From an uncultured Alteromonadaceae bacterium (GTDB taxonomy: Bacteria; Pseudomonadota; Gammaproteobacteria; Enterobacterales; Alteromonadaceae), in assembly GCA_947501935.1 (NCBI GenBank), contig CANMXU010000011.1:80402-144401 (forward strand): 64,000 bases of DNA. Direction: 5' to 3'. The notes under the pieces were generated by a model that saw only the letters and a list, made by a program, of their open reading frames with translations, had not been told where the DNA came from and searched no databases. The position numbers and the translations under genes are program-made. Below, piece after piece: positions 28,551 through 38,452 of this stretch (position 1 is the stretch's first letter; every line of letters starts with the position of its first letter).

Positions 28551-30713
28551 TTAAAACTGATAAGTCACGCCAGTGGTTAGCCGATACGCATCATAATCAT
28601 AGTTAGCAAAGCCATTGCCAAGTAAATTAACAACACGATCTATAGCGTATGCTGAGCGCCAATCGTCTTCACTAAATTGTTGATATAACAAACCTAAATG
28701 CAACTCAATTTTCTCTGAATAGTTATAATCAGCAGTTAGATTAAGGTTATGTGAATTTATCACTAGCTCTTGGTGATGCTCACTTGAACTTACTGACAAT
28801 GAATCTACCTGAGTAATACCACGTGCGTATGAATAGCTGTAATTAGCAACAAAGGTAAGTTTTCCATCAGCTAAGTTGTCTGCCACTAGATTTATGCCAA
28901 CACTATCCGACTTATCATTTTGGCTACTTAACCAGTCAATATCATTATGCCCATAACTACCTTGGCTGAGGTTTTCTTGCCACTGATTATGTGCATAAGC
29001 AGCTAATGATAGATAATTTGATAATTGTGTACTCGCTGAAAGGTCAATACCACTGCGTTTACTTGCTAGCAAACCTATCGCTGTATGTTGGTAAAGGTCA
29101 CGAGAAAAGTAACCTTCAAGCGCAATTTCGGTGTTTTTCAAAATCGTATTTTCGCTGGTGCTAAAGGGGTTAAAAGATAAGTGCCCTTTAGCTTGTTCTC
29201 TTTGTCGATCCGCTTGAGAATATTTTTGTATTGCTAATGTCGGATCACTAGGTGATGTAACTTGTGAATATTGCCCGTTCAAATGATAGTTACTGCCATC
29301 ACGAAATTGCCTAGATAGTTCAACATAAACTTTATTAAATGGCGCAAAATGGCTAGAAACCTTGAACCAGAATTTTTCATTATCGGTATTTTTTCTGTCT
29401 TGAAAGTCACGTTGTTGCTGCTTTAACTGCCAGCCGATTGATAAATGGGCGCGAATAGCAAAACGATATTGTGCTTCAAGGGTTAGTTTTTCTTTTTTAA
29501 AGCTATAGGGCTTGTTGGTTATTAAATCAGCTAAAACGACGCTGTCAGTAAGTAGGTGTTGATAAGCATTACGTTCGGTATTGTTGTCACGGTCTTGAAG
29601 ATGGTAATTAGCGGTTAAACGCCAGTTATTGCCGGTTTTGTATAAAGCTTTTATATGGCTTGAAAAAGTTTTTATGTCACCATCTAAATGGCTCACCGGC
29701 AAGTTATTTACCGCCAATAAATCGTTCGAGCTATAGGATAAAAAATAATCTGTTTGAGACAATTGTCCGTATATTAATCGTGCTTGCAGGGTTAACTTAT
29801 TATCGCGGTAATTGCCAAAAATACTCACTTGATCAAAACTATTATCTGGTGCGGTTGATAATTGGCCATTATTCGCTCCGCCAAACAAAACCGCATAAGG
29901 GCTTTGCCAATTGACCTTTGAGCGCTTATTAGTAAAGTCACTGTGGTAATAATTCACCAACACAGTGCCAGCGCCATATTGATAATAACTGCCAGCATCC
30001 AGCTGCTGATGCTGTTGGTCAACGCCTTCGGGTAACATTACCGCTTTAGTGAGAATGTTAGCGCTGGTGGTGCGTAGCCCTGCTTTATCTTGGTATTGAT
30101 AATCAATATAACCTTGCCAATTCTTGGTCAAATTAGCCTCTGCCGCGAGTTGCCAGTTTTCTCTTTTAAGTTGTTGTTCAAATGCCAATAGTGGCTGCTC
30201 AGCCATTTGGGCGGTGGTTGCTACGCGTTGCCAATTACTGGGCAAAACTAATAAGGCATTGCCGGCGTGAGTATAAGGGGTCAGCCCTTGCGCATAACCA
30301 AACTGACTAAGGCTCTGGTAGTTTAAAGAAACCTTATAGCTGTTTGTTTTAGTCGCGGCTAAATCAGCATGGCTGTTATCTTTGCCTAAACCTTGGGCTT
30401 GTATTTGATAATGACTTTCTGATGCTCTTTGTGAAATATCGGCATCAAGGTGGCCATATGTGCCATCTTTTTTTTCACCGGTTATTGTTGAAAAGTGGCC
30501 GTTATCTTGGGAATTATTCGACAAATTTACCGTAACCTTGCGCACTGGTTTAGTATTGTCAGGGCAATATTTACAAAGCCATTTCTCTTTTTTAATTTTA
30601 GAGGTATTGGCATCTTGTAAACGAAAACCTTCAGCCAAAGTAGTTGCAGAAAAACACATGAATATAGCTAAGGTAATGCTATTAAGCAGCGGGTTGTCAG
30701 CGGCATTTTTCAT
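28551..30713 (-). CDS. mtrB: MtrB/PioB-family outer-membrane beta-barrel of an extracellular electron conduit
   Basis: This is a 720-residue outer-membrane porin that sheathes the periplasmic decaheme cytochrome so electrons can cross the membrane. I start it at 30713, where GGAG lies 7 bases upstream, rather than at 30740. After the signal peptide (cleavage near Leu-Ala-Glu), the N-terminal CxxC (WLCKYCPD) typical of MtrB proteins is present, followed by many amphipathic strands and a terminal Phe (TGVTYQF). It is the last gene of an mtrC-mtrA-mtrB operon on the minus strand, 28 bp after mtrA. Length is normal for the family. Confidence 0.9.
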   Translation of the reverse strand: MKNAADNPLLNSITLAIFMCFSATTLAEGFRLQDANTSKIKKEKWLCKYCPDNTKPVRKVTVNLSNNSQDNGHFSTITGEKKDGTYGHLDADISQRASESHYQIQAQGLGKDNSHADLAATKTNSYKVSLNYQSLSQFGYAQGLTPYTHAGNALLVLPSNWQRVATTAQMAEQPLLAFEQQLKRENWQLAAEANLTKNWQGYIDYQYQDKAGLRTTSANILTKAVMLPEGVDQQHQQLDAGSYYQYGAGTVLVNYYHSDFTNKRSKVNWQSPYAVLFGGANNGQLSTAPDNSFDQVSIFGNYRDNKLTLQARLIYGQLSQTDYFLSYSSNDLLAVNNLPVSHLDGDIKTFSSHIKALYKTGNNWRLTANYHLQDRDNNTERNAYQHLLTDSVVLADLITNKPYSFKKEKLTLEAQYRFAIRAHLSIGWQLKQQQRDFQDRKNTDNEKFWFKVSSHFAPFNKVYVELSRQFRDGSNYHLNGQYSQVTSPSDPTLAIQKYSQADRQREQAKGHLSFNPFSTSENTILKNTEIALEGYFSRDLYQHTAIGLLASKRSGIDLSASTQLSNYLSLAAYAHNQWQENLSQGSYGHNDIDWLSSQNDKSDSVGINLVADNLADGKLTFVANYSYSYARGITQVDSLSVSSSEHHQELVINSHNLNLTADYNYSEKIELHLGLLYQQFSEDDWRSAYAIDRVVNLLGNGFANYDYDAYRLTTGVTYQF

Positions 30714-30741
30714 CAATATTCTCCTTAGGATTATCATCACT

Positions 30742-31770
30742 TTATCTTTGGAAAGTCTGGCCAGCAGGGTGATTGCTGCCGTGAATTAAACTGTGACAAT
30801 TCATACAATTTTGGCCAAGAGCAAAAATGCTTTGAGTATTTTCAACAAACTCGCTACCGGCTATGGCCGTTGAAGGGTGATCAGCTGGGGTATGACAATC
30901 TTGGCATAGTTGCGGCGTACGTTGTTTAAGCAGGTTGGCATTAATTGAGCCGTGAGCATTATGGCAAATACTGCAATCTTCAGTAACTGGGGCATGCTCC
31001 CAAAGCACAGGACCACGTTTTTCACTATGGCATTGATAACAGGTTTGATTAATTGACGGACGTTTTAATTCATGCTCAGCAAAAGCGCCGTGCGGATTAT
31101 GGCAATCAGAGCAGGCCATTTCCCCCCACTTTAATGGATGACTAGAACGCTTATTAATGGCATGGAGTTGTTCTTTATGACAACTGCCACATAATTCATT
31201 TTGTTGTTGCTTAAGCAACACTGGGTCTTTATTTTTATGGAGCTGATGGCACGATGCACAAGGAACTTGCTCACTTTGATGAGCGCTTCCTTGCCAGGCA
31301 ATACGTTCTTTATCTTCATGACAACTCATGCAAACACTGTTTTGTTTATCGGCATCAACAAGGGAATGACTACCAAAGGTGATCATCGGCTCTCTGAGTT
31401 GACCTTTTCGTACTCTGGCGGTGTGTTTTCCCGCAGGACCATGGCATGCTTCACACTGCAAATTTGCAAAAGGTGAGTTGCTAACATCTTGACGACCGTG
31501 AACATTTTCAAAAATCCCCATAGCATCATGTTTAGCGTCGCCGTCATGACACTTTAGACAGCTGTCGGCGCCTTTTTTAGAATACTTACCTTGCTGAAAC
31601 TTTTTAATGAGTAAGCTATTGAGTTCATCAGCTGTTAAAGGTTGTGCTGTTTTTAGCTTTTTTTCTGATGTGTTTGTTGTAGCAGTGGTTTTGTTTTGTG
31701 CAAAAAGCTGTGATGACAAAGCAGCGCTAAAGAGTATGACAGTCAAAAGCAGTTTAAGAAGTTCTCTCAT
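30742..31770 (-). CDS. mtrA: Periplasmic decaheme c-type cytochrome (MtrA/DmsE family)
   Basis: The 342-residue protein has a signal peptide (cleavage after Leu-Phe-Ala) and exactly ten CxxCH heme-binding motifs: CLKCH, CEACH, CMSCH, CASCH, CGSCH, CSDCH, CYQCH, CSICH, CQDCH and CMNCH. Ten hemes and about 335 residues are the hallmark of MtrA/DmsE. It carries electrons from the periplasm through the MtrB barrel to the surface cytochrome encoded just upstream. The extended low-complexity N-terminus (Lys/Thr-rich, about 28-45) is slightly unusual. Confidence 0.93.
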   Translation of the reverse strand: MRELLKLLLTVILFSAALSSQLFAQNKTTATTNTSEKKLKTAQPLTADELNSLLIKKFQQGKYSKKGADSCLKCHDGDAKHDAMGIFENVHGRQDVSNSPFANLQCEACHGPAGKHTARVRKGQLREPMITFGSHSLVDADKQNSVCMSCHEDKERIAWQGSAHQSEQVPCASCHQLHKNKDPVLLKQQQNELCGSCHKEQLHAINKRSSHPLKWGEMACSDCHNPHGAFAEHELKRPSINQTCYQCHSEKRGPVLWEHAPVTEDCSICHNAHGSINANLLKQRTPQLCQDCHTPADHPSTAIAGSEFVENTQSIFALGQNCMNCHSLIHGSNHPAGQTFQR

Positions 31771-31938
31771 TAAATTTGCACTCTTTTCTATTTTTTATAA
31801 AGATTTTATAGTTAGTTTTGCCGTTGTTTTAAACTTTTTGTTTGCGATTAATAACTAATTTAGCAGATGAAATTTTTGTAAACCAAGGGCGACCCCCTTG
31901 GTTTACTTAGCTTCTAGCTAAATAGTCTAAAACTAAAA

Positions 31939-34206
31939 CTATTTAATATCATGAACTTTATCTACACCATATTCAGCGCCAATGGCGTGACAAACGGCAC
32001 ATGACTCAACTTTATTCGCTTGCTCAAAGGTTGTGGCAGCAAAAATAGCTCCGTTTTGCATCATGTGATCAATCAAAGCTTGTCCGTTGGCATCAATACT
32101 ACCTTTAGCAGGGTCAATTAATCCCGGTAAGCTTGGGTCAATTAAACCTAACTTAACATTCAAATGGCAGCTCCCGCATACCACTGCGGTTGGGCTTACA
32201 TAAACACTACCTAATGCGCCACTGGCAATAGATGCGCGCGGGTTTTGTTGTAATGGCAAGTCAAACTGGTCACTGGTATGGCATTGGCTACAATTGTCGA
32301 TATTGCCAGGGAAGTGATCAATTTTTTCTGGATTCGTATCATCAAGGGCATTTTTATCTAAACCAGAATGTAAGCGATGAACATGACGCTTTAAATCACC
32401 TAAGCCTCTATAACCCGTTCGTGTGGCGTTATGGCAGGTTTTACATTGGGTTAAGTCGGTAGAGCCATGATGGAATTTCTTGTCAGCATGACAACTTTGA
32501 CAAGCATTCATATCTGCGCCAATTTTATCGTAGCCATCGGTGGTGATAGTGCCATCGCCTTTGAAGAATGCAATGGTAGGAGTAGACTCTATTTGAGCTA
32601 CATCCATGGTGGCAGTTTCAGGTGAGTCACAACGCACAATTGCCCCATCTTTTTCATTCATACACACTAATACATCAACGGGAGTAACAGTCACTACATC
32701 TGTAGCAGTAATGCCGGATAAAAGCCCTGCAGCACTACAAGTAAACAAGCCAGCACCATCAGCAAGGCAGTCATTTAAATCAACTTCTTGATGGTTTAAT
32801 TGATAGCCGGTGCCATCGTCCCAATTAATTGCAATAGCGCCATTGTCGGTACCATAGCCGTATTTACCAAACTTAGCCCCTTGTGGTGTATCTACATCGC
32901 TAATATCGCGCAGCGCTGTTACTGGCTCGCCTTCTAACGTAGTCATAACATCAACTTCAATATCACCAGTGGCAAGGTTAATTCGAACAGCCCTTGGTTC
33001 TGTTACTATCGCGGCGCGGGCAAGATCAACATCTGACATTACTTTAGTATGATTACTTTCAACAGAAGAGAACCCTGAAATACCATGACAACCTTGGCAT
33101 AAGCTATTATCAGCCTGCGCACCGGCAAGGTGTCCAACACCACTGGTAAAATTAACATCATCATGACATGAACCACATGCTTCGATAGTCGGTTGAGATT
33201 TCCAGTTTACCGCATCAGGAGTATCCGTATTTGCATCATCATGGCAGTTGGTACAATTGCGAATGTCTTGTGGTATATGTGTAGCAGAGTAATCATGTTT
33301 GCTGTCGCGATATCCCCAAATGGCATATTCACCGCCATTAATAACAGAAGGCAAGCTAGCGCCGCGGTGAATTTTGTGCACCATCACTTTAAAGTCAACA
33401 CTTTCACCACTGTTGGCATCAACACTTCCGGAGGTATGGCAAGTTACACAATAATCGGTATCAACTCGGCCGCCACCATGAAGTGCTAACTCACCATGAC
33501 AACCATTACAAGTTCCTTCATCTACCATTTTACGATTGGCAATATCGGTTGTAGCGCCGGTAGACGGTTGCCAATCGAATGAGCGATTCATGGTAGGAAA
33601 ACCGCTGCCGCTGATTTGAAAAGCAATTCTATGGGTATAATCGGCGTTGTATGTAACGTAAACAGGTGAGGTAACATTCATTACATTGGTCGCCAACGTG
33701 TAGCGATAAGTGCCGTCATTATTATTGATAAAAATGCCGCCTTCAGCATTAGCTCTTTCTGAAGTTGCCTGAATAGTATCTACAGTGCCCGGGCCATTAC
33801 TAGGATCTGTTGGGGCACTTTCAGTTTTGTTGATATAACTTTGCCACTTTGAAGGTTCGCCCATAACTGCATCAATAGGTGTTAATTGCACTAAGGTAAA
33901 ACGTATTTGGTTACTTTTAAGCGCGCTATAGCCAACACCTACATCATCTTCTATATAAAATTCAACGGTTAATGTTCCGTCTTCAGCAATTGTCGCATTG
34001 GAAATAGCAGCATCCATTACCTCGGTTTGTCTTGATGTTGCTGGCGGAGCAGCTGGGCCTGCAGGACCGGTTTCACCAACGGGGCCTTCAACACCAGGTG
34101 CGCCAGTAGCTCCGGTGTCGCCATCATCACCACAACCTGATAGTGTAAATACACTAGCTAAGACAAAACTAGTTAATAACGCTTTTAGGTTCCATCTGGT
34201 TTTCAT
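31939..34206 (-). CDS. mtrC: Outer-membrane OmcA/MtrC-family decaheme c-type cytochrome lipoprotein
   Basis: This 755-residue lipoprotein, starting at 34206 (GGAG six bases before; the longer frame from 34290 lacks this), has a lipobox Leu-Ser-Gly-Cys. Next comes a short collagen-like Gly-X-Y run (GATGAPGVEGPVGETGPAGPA, listed as Gly-X-Y triplets), then domains with ten CxxCH motifs in two groups of five, as in MtrC/OmcA. It should sit on the cell surface and pass electrons to metals, electrodes or other terminal acceptors. It is first in the operon, 168 bp before mtrA, and divergent from a diheme cytochrome gene. The collagen-like spacer is an uncommon addition between lipid anchor and heme domains. 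Confidence 0.92.
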   Translation of the reverse strand: MKTRWNLKALLTSFVLASVFTLSGCGDDGDTGATGAPGVEGPVGETGPAGPAAPPATSRQTEVMDAAISNATIAEDGTLTVEFYIEDDVGVGYSALKSNQIRFTLVQLTPIDAVMGEPSKWQSYINKTESAPTDPSNGPGTVDTIQATSERANAEGGIFINNNDGTYRYTLATNVMNVTSPVYVTYNADYTHRIAFQISGSGFPTMNRSFDWQPSTGATTDIANRKMVDEGTCNGCHGELALHGGGRVDTDYCVTCHTSGSVDANSGESVDFKVMVHKIHRGASLPSVINGGEYAIWGYRDSKHDYSATHIPQDIRNCTNCHDDANTDTPDAVNWKSQPTIEACGSCHDDVNFTSGVGHLAGAQADNSLCQGCHGISGFSSVESNHTKVMSDVDLARAAIVTEPRAVRINLATGDIEVDVMTTLEGEPVTALRDISDVDTPQGAKFGKYGYGTDNGAIAINWDDGTGYQLNHQEVDLNDCLADGAGLFTCSAAGLLSGITATDVVTVTPVDVLVCMNEKDGAIVRCDSPETATMDVAQIESTPTIAFFKGDGTITTDGYDKIGADMNACQSCHADKKFHHGSTDLTQCKTCHNATRTGYRGLGDLKRHVHRLHSGLDKNALDDTNPEKIDHFPGNIDNCSQCHTSDQFDLPLQQNPRASIASGALGSVYVSPTAVVCGSCHLNVKLGLIDPSLPGLIDPAKGSIDANGQALIDHMMQNGAIFAATTFEQANKVESCAVCHAIGAEYGVDKVHDIK

Positions 34207-34517
34207 AATAAGCTCCGTCATCAAATGAGAGTTGTGGTGTTTGAACTTTAAAAATATACCTTTACAGCTAAATAGATTTAACATTACCAATGCTAGTTTT
34301 TATTACCGCCGGTGAAGTTTTTATCGCTTTATTATTCTCAGTTTTAATGCTTTTCAAAAACCGAAATATCTTAATGTTTTGATTACTCATCTAGAGGGTA
34401 ACCATATGTTTTTATTATTTTTTGAGGATAAAATGATAAAACTATATATAGAGACTAGTATTTATTGGAGAACTCGCTTTATATTTGAATAAATTTATAC
34501 TTTTTGGAGTTGAAAAT

Positions 34518-35123
34518 ATGATCCAGATCAAACTTTTTACCACTGCATTTATCTTTGTTTCTACTTTTACGTTTGCAGCTTCGATAGACCAAACTATTAT
34601 AATGTGTAACGACTGTCATGGTGAAAAAGGCGTGAGCGGTGATGCTGATATACCAAGCATCGCCGGATTTTCTGAAACAACAATTGCAGATATGTTAACG
34701 ATCTACCTTGATGAGGGTAGAATTGCTCGTAAAAGTAAATTTAGACATGGTGATACCCAGCGACAAGAAACTGACATGTTAACTGTTACTGAAAAGCTTT
34801 CAGATGAAGATATTGAAGCATTAGCCATTTATTATGCTGAGCAGACCTTTATTCCCGCAAAACAAAATTTTGATGCTGCTTTAGCTAAAAAAGGTGAGCA
34901 GCTTCATCAAAAGCAATGTACAAAATGCCATGAAAACGGTGGCGCTTCACCCGATGACGATACCGGTATTTTGGCAGGGCAGTGGGCGCCGTATTTACAA
35001 CAAACATTTAAAGATTACCGAGATGGTACGCGTGAAACCGAAAATGGCATGCTGAAAAAGCTCAATAAATTATCTGATGAGCAAATTAATGCCCTAATTA
35101 ATTATTATGCAAGTCAGCAATAG
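34518..35123 (+). CDS. Diheme class I cytochrome c (c4-like)
   Basis: The 201-residue exported protein starts at ATG 34518, with GGAG 8 bases upstream; an earlier TTG at 34485 is less likely. The signal peptide is cleaved after Phe-Ala-Ala. Two CxxCH motifs (CNDCH, CTKCH) lie in two similar halves of about 90 residues, each with a downstream Met-containing loop, as in cytochrome c4. It probably shuttles electrons in the periplasm. Its divergent position from mtrCAB suggests it feeds or drains that conduit, which is inferred from position only. Confidence 0.85.
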   Translation: MIQIKLFTTAFIFVSTFTFAASIDQTIIMCNDCHGEKGVSGDADIPSIAGFSETTIADMLTIYLDEGRIARKSKFRHGDTQRQETDMLTVTEKLSDEDIEALAIYYAEQTFIPAKQNFDAALAKKGEQLHQKQCTKCHENGGASPDDDTGILAGQWAPYLQQTFKDYRDGTRETENGMLKKLNKLSDEQINALINYYASQQ

Positions 35124-35208
35124 CTTATAAAGTTTGAATGGTACTACTTAGAGTACGACTAAAACTCAGCGTATTATCAAGCTGTGAAAAGTTAACGAGC
35201 AATAAAAA

Positions 35209-35248
35209 ACCCGTAAACCTTGATTGTTAAGGTATTACGGGTCTTTAT
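35209..35248. terminator. Rho-independent terminator after the diheme cytochrome gene
   Basis: ACCCGTAAACCTT and AAGGTATTACGGGT form a stem (35209-35242), flanked by an A run upstream and CTTTAT downstream, so it could work in both directions. The remaining bases to 35649 are AT-rich; I see no gene there. Confidence 0.75.
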
Positions 35249-35649
35249 CGGTTCTCTTGGAACTGGTTTTTTGTACTACCTTTCATACTACTTTGTTGGG
35301 AGGTCACCTTATAAATACATCATTTTTAGGTGTTTATTAATGTGTAAAATATCACTTGTTATTGCTGAATTTAGTACTTTATTAATATGTTAAGTATCCA
35401 GTAATCCAATATGATCTCACAGTAAAAATCATCATTAGCTACAGCTTTGAATGTTAAACGCTATTTAATAAAAATTAATATGTAGTCACCAGCAGCAATT
35501 AAATAATATTCTATTAGTTTTTATTACCTTATAGACCTTGTTAGTATGATAAATTAGCTTTAACGTACCAAGCATTATTAAAAGTGTTATTCATTTCTCC
35601 AATATCAATTTGAATAATATTTATATTTTATTTTTCAGGAACCCCCTAA

Positions 35650-36336
35650 ATGGCTGAGCCAGTAATAAAACAAACAGCAGAACAACATAAAAAAGCACTC
35701 GAAAAACAACTTTGGAACATTGCCAATGCACTACGTGGCAACATGAGTGCTGATGAATTTCGAGATTATATTTTAGGTTTTATTTTCTATAAATACTTAT
35801 CAGAGCGTATGCATCAATACGCTGATGGTATTTTGGCTGAAGATGGTCTCAAGTTCGATGTTATTGATGAAAGTACCGATGAAGGTCAAGAATACTTGGA
35901 GGCCATTAAAGAAGAGTCGATTGACCACTTAGGTTACTTCTTAAAGCCAAGTGAGTTGTTTCATGTAATTGCTGAAAAAGGCAATAACGGTGAGTTCATA
36001 ATTGAAGCCTTAACCGAAGTGCTTAACCATATTGAACAAAGCACAATGGGCACAGCATCAGAAGATGACTTTAACGGTTTGTTTGATGATATTGATTTAA
36101 CCTCAAATAAACTCGGTAAAAGTGAAAAACAAAAGAATGATTTAATCACCACAGTATTAGGCCACCTAGATGAAATAGACTTCTGCCTAGATGATACTGA
36201 AATTGATGTACTAGGTGATGCTTACGAATACCTTATTGGTCAATTTGCCAGTGGTGCAGGTAAAAAAGCTGGAGAATTTTATATAATGTCATCTTTATTT
36301 TTTTCTAGAGAATGCCACCTACAAAAAGTAGCATAA
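35650..36336 (+). pseudogene. hsdM: N-terminal part of resident hsdM, interrupted by an island
   Basis: The frame encodes the HsdM_N helical domain of a type I DNA methyltransferase (KQLWNIANALRGNMSADEFR, then FIFYKYLSER) and the start of the catalytic domain up to Gly-Glu-Phe-Tyr (residue 211, ending at 36282). It then runs into foreign sequence (IMSSLFFSRECHLQKVA) and stops. The next residues of the gene, Thr-Pro-Pro-Met-Val, are found at 58100-58114. The SAM-binding and NPPF motifs are therefore missing from this fragment, so it should have no methyltransferase activity alone. CAGGA precedes the ATG at 35650. Confidence 0.93.
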
Positions 36337-36346
36337 ACTGTTACCC
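36335..36346 (+). repeat. Left subterminal motif of the island
   Basis: AAACTGTTACCC lies 52 bp inside the left junction. The same motif occurs at the right end, both directly (58024-58035) and inverted (58061-58071), and may be a recombinase or accessory-protein binding site. Confidence 0.5.
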
Positions 36347-36497
36347 GTTATTTATTGAGTTGTAATAGTGAATCAAGCTTGAACAGATATCTTAGATAGT
36401 TATTTCAATTAAAAAACCTTCATAATCCATTCTTCAAAAATTCCCATTAAAATGTACGATCACTGTTGTTGTTATCTTCATAGTTAAAATTACCTAT

Positions 36498-37880
36498 TCA
36501 CACACTCAAAGTTTCAAAATCAATTATTTCTTGTTTAAAGCGCCCGAAGGCATTTGTCATGCCTTCATAAGCTTCTGTTAATACGTTATTTGTAAAACTG
36601 CCTTGTATACTAAGAATGAGGTCATCAATATTATTTTCACTGCTAGAACCTTGAGTAGTAATTATATTTCTGTCTGAATGTACCTCAGTTGTTGAGTTAG
36701 GGACAATTTCAATTGAAAAAACACTTGCTTGAGTCGGAATATCCTCACTCACTCTATATGCATATTTTATCAACAACGGATCGGCAGGCATAAATAAAGT
36801 CGCGTCTTGGTTTTCTGAATTCGTAAAACGTAAAATTCTACCCAATATTTGTCTGTAGTGCAGTTCGGTTTTTACATGAGTAAGGTGACAGCAAACTTGC
36901 AATCGTGGAATATTAGTACCCTCTGATATCATGCCAATACTGACAATCCATTTATGTGAACTTGATTTATATTGTTGAATTATCTTATCAGGATTATCTT
37001 CTTTGTAGCTAACAAGAACAGCAATTTCATTTAACTCTTTTTTAATAATTTCGGTTATTTGAAAAGCATGCTCTACAGAAGATGCGACAATTAATCCACC
37101 TGCATTTAAGTTGCTTTGCCGGATTAAGTTTAGCTGTTTGTCAGCACGTTTGATTAAGCTAGTAATGACACTTTCATTATGTATTAGGTCTATGTATGGA
37201 AGGGATGAATCTGATAATAGCGATCCAAAACTATTAAATGATTTTGTAGTTTTTGAATTTGTTAGTGTTATCTCATCATTATCAATAGCGATAATTTTGG
37301 GCACACGGCAAACATTATCATTAATTGCATCAACAAGACCGTATACATAGTCACATTTGATTTGTCCTTCGATGGAGCAGTATTTTGAGAGTGAAATTGG
37401 AGCACCATCTGTTCGCCAAGGTGTTCCGCTTAAAGCTAATGTATAAGTAGCTTTGTCTTGGATGTTTTCAATGATTTGTTTGCCCCATTCATTAGCATTA
37501 TCATTTGTACCAGAACAATGATGGATTTCATCAAAAACAGCCAACACTTTAAAGTTTTCAAATAAGGACCAAAATTTGTCATCAAGGTACGCCATTTTTT
37601 GATAAGTAATTGATTGTCCTTTATCACCAATTTTCCCTTCAAATGAACATTGAGTTACATCACTCAAAATTGCTGAAAATTCATTTGCAACAATAGTTGA
37701 CGGTGAAAAACAAAAGACTAAGTCAATCTCGTTATTGTTCAGTAATTGATTAGCTAAGTATGCTGTCATGTATGTTTTACCAGCCGCTGGTGTTGCTTGA
37801 ACAAGAAAGTGAACTTGACCAGCTCTGTATTTTTCTAGGGCAAGATTTACACACTCATGTTGCCATTTTCTTAATTTCAT
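36498..37880 (-). CDS. SF2 DEAD/DEAH-type helicase of unknown system
   Basis: The 460-residue protein is a superfamily 2 helicase/translocase: Walker A as TPAAGKT (about residues 30-36), Walker B as FDEIHH, motif III-like LSGTPWRTD, and motif VI as RQILGRILR. This resembles the motor part of type III or DISARM-like restriction proteins, but no nuclease domain is seen in its length. It starts 2 bp after the 147-residue gene at 37883, so the two are co-translated. It lies in the island, separate from the type I operon. A DNA-surveillance or defence role is inferred from company; the exact function is unknown. Confidence 0.8.
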   Translation of the reverse strand: MKLRKWQHECVNLALEKYRAGQVHFLVQATPAAGKTYMTAYLANQLLNNNEIDLVFCFSPSTIVANEFSAILSDVTQCSFEGKIGDKGQSITYQKMAYLDDKFWSLFENFKVLAVFDEIHHCSGTNDNANEWGKQIIENIQDKATYTLALSGTPWRTDGAPISLSKYCSIEGQIKCDYVYGLVDAINDNVCRVPKIIAIDNDEITLTNSKTTKSFNSFGSLLSDSSLPYIDLIHNESVITSLIKRADKQLNLIRQSNLNAGGLIVASSVEHAFQITEIIKKELNEIAVLVSYKEDNPDKIIQQYKSSSHKWIVSIGMISEGTNIPRLQVCCHLTHVKTELHYRQILGRILRFTNSENQDATLFMPADPLLIKYAYRVSEDIPTQASVFSIEIVPNSTTEVHSDRNIITTQGSSSENNIDDLILSIQGSFTNNVLTEAYEGMTNAFGRFKQEIIDFETLSV

Positions 37881-37882
37881 AA

Positions 37883-38326
37883 TTAGTACGCACTCTTATT
37901 ATCTAGTATTGATTCAATAGCTTTAATACGGCCCAAAATTTTAGTGTTTTTTTCTCTTATACTGTTGTACTTAGGTTGAAGCTTAACTTGCAGCTCAGGG
38001 TGTTCTACGCAAAGCTTTTTATACTCTTCTGCTTCACCCAGACCTAGCAATAGCTGCTGCTTATATTTATTGTATTTTTCTTTAATACTTATTGTTGTTT
38101 CAACTATGGTTGATTTCGGAGTAAGGGAGTGCTGTTTTTTTAATTTGTAGTCACCTTGATGCACTTCCTCTTTAAGTAGTAGCTTTATTTGAGCAGACAT
38201 CAGAGCCATAGTTTCTAAATAATCTTTTCCATTTTTTTCTTCTAATGCTTTGATCATCTCAACTGGAAAAATATTATCAAAAGATGGGTTTTTAACTATT
38301 TTTAAGATCTGTTCATTAATACTCAC
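37883..38326 (-). CDS. Unknown 147-residue helicase partner
   Basis: I do not recognise a family. The protein is polar and mostly helical by composition. Its C-terminal half (about residues 75-147) is rich in Lys/Glu/Leu heptad-like spacing (EKYNKYKQQLLLGLGEAEEY, then EKNTKILGRIKAIESILDNK), suggesting a coiled coil. It is the first gene of a two-gene unit with the helicase, divergent from a small Xre regulator. A role as adaptor or specificity subunit for the helicase is plausible but untested. Confidence 0.65.
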   Translation of the reverse strand: MSINEQILKIVKNPSFDNIFPVEMIKALEEKNGKDYLETMALMSAQIKLLLKEEVHQGDYKLKKQHSLTPKSTIVETTISIKEKYNKYKQQLLLGLGEAEEYKKLCVEHPELQVKLQPKYNSIREKNTKILGRIKAIESILDNKSAY

Positions 38327-38380
38327 ACCGACAAACTCCTATCATATAAATACCTATAAAAATCATTCTAACACCATTTT

Positions 38381-38398
38381 GAGGTATTTTAATACCTC
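38381..38398. promoter_or_regulatory. Palindromic operator between Xre gene and helicase unit
   Basis: GAGGTATT and AATACCTC form a perfect 8-bp palindrome around a TT centre. A related half-site, AATACCT, lies near 38349. The spot, in the 126-bp divergent intergenic region, fits an operator for the Xre protein encoded 55 bp away. Confidence 0.6.
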
Positions 38399-38452
38399 GA
38401 AATGAAAATTCAGTTATGGAAGAATTTATTTATTTAATTAAGTGAAAATTAA

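Noticed and set aside
33998..34228. Open frame on the plus strand with Pro/Gly-rich repeats.
   Set aside because: It is the antisense image of the collagen-like run of mtrC and has no independent support.
35650..35650. A tRNA gene as the island attachment site.
   Set aside because: No tRNA-like cloverleaf was seen at either junction; the insertion lies in a protein-coding motif of hsdM.
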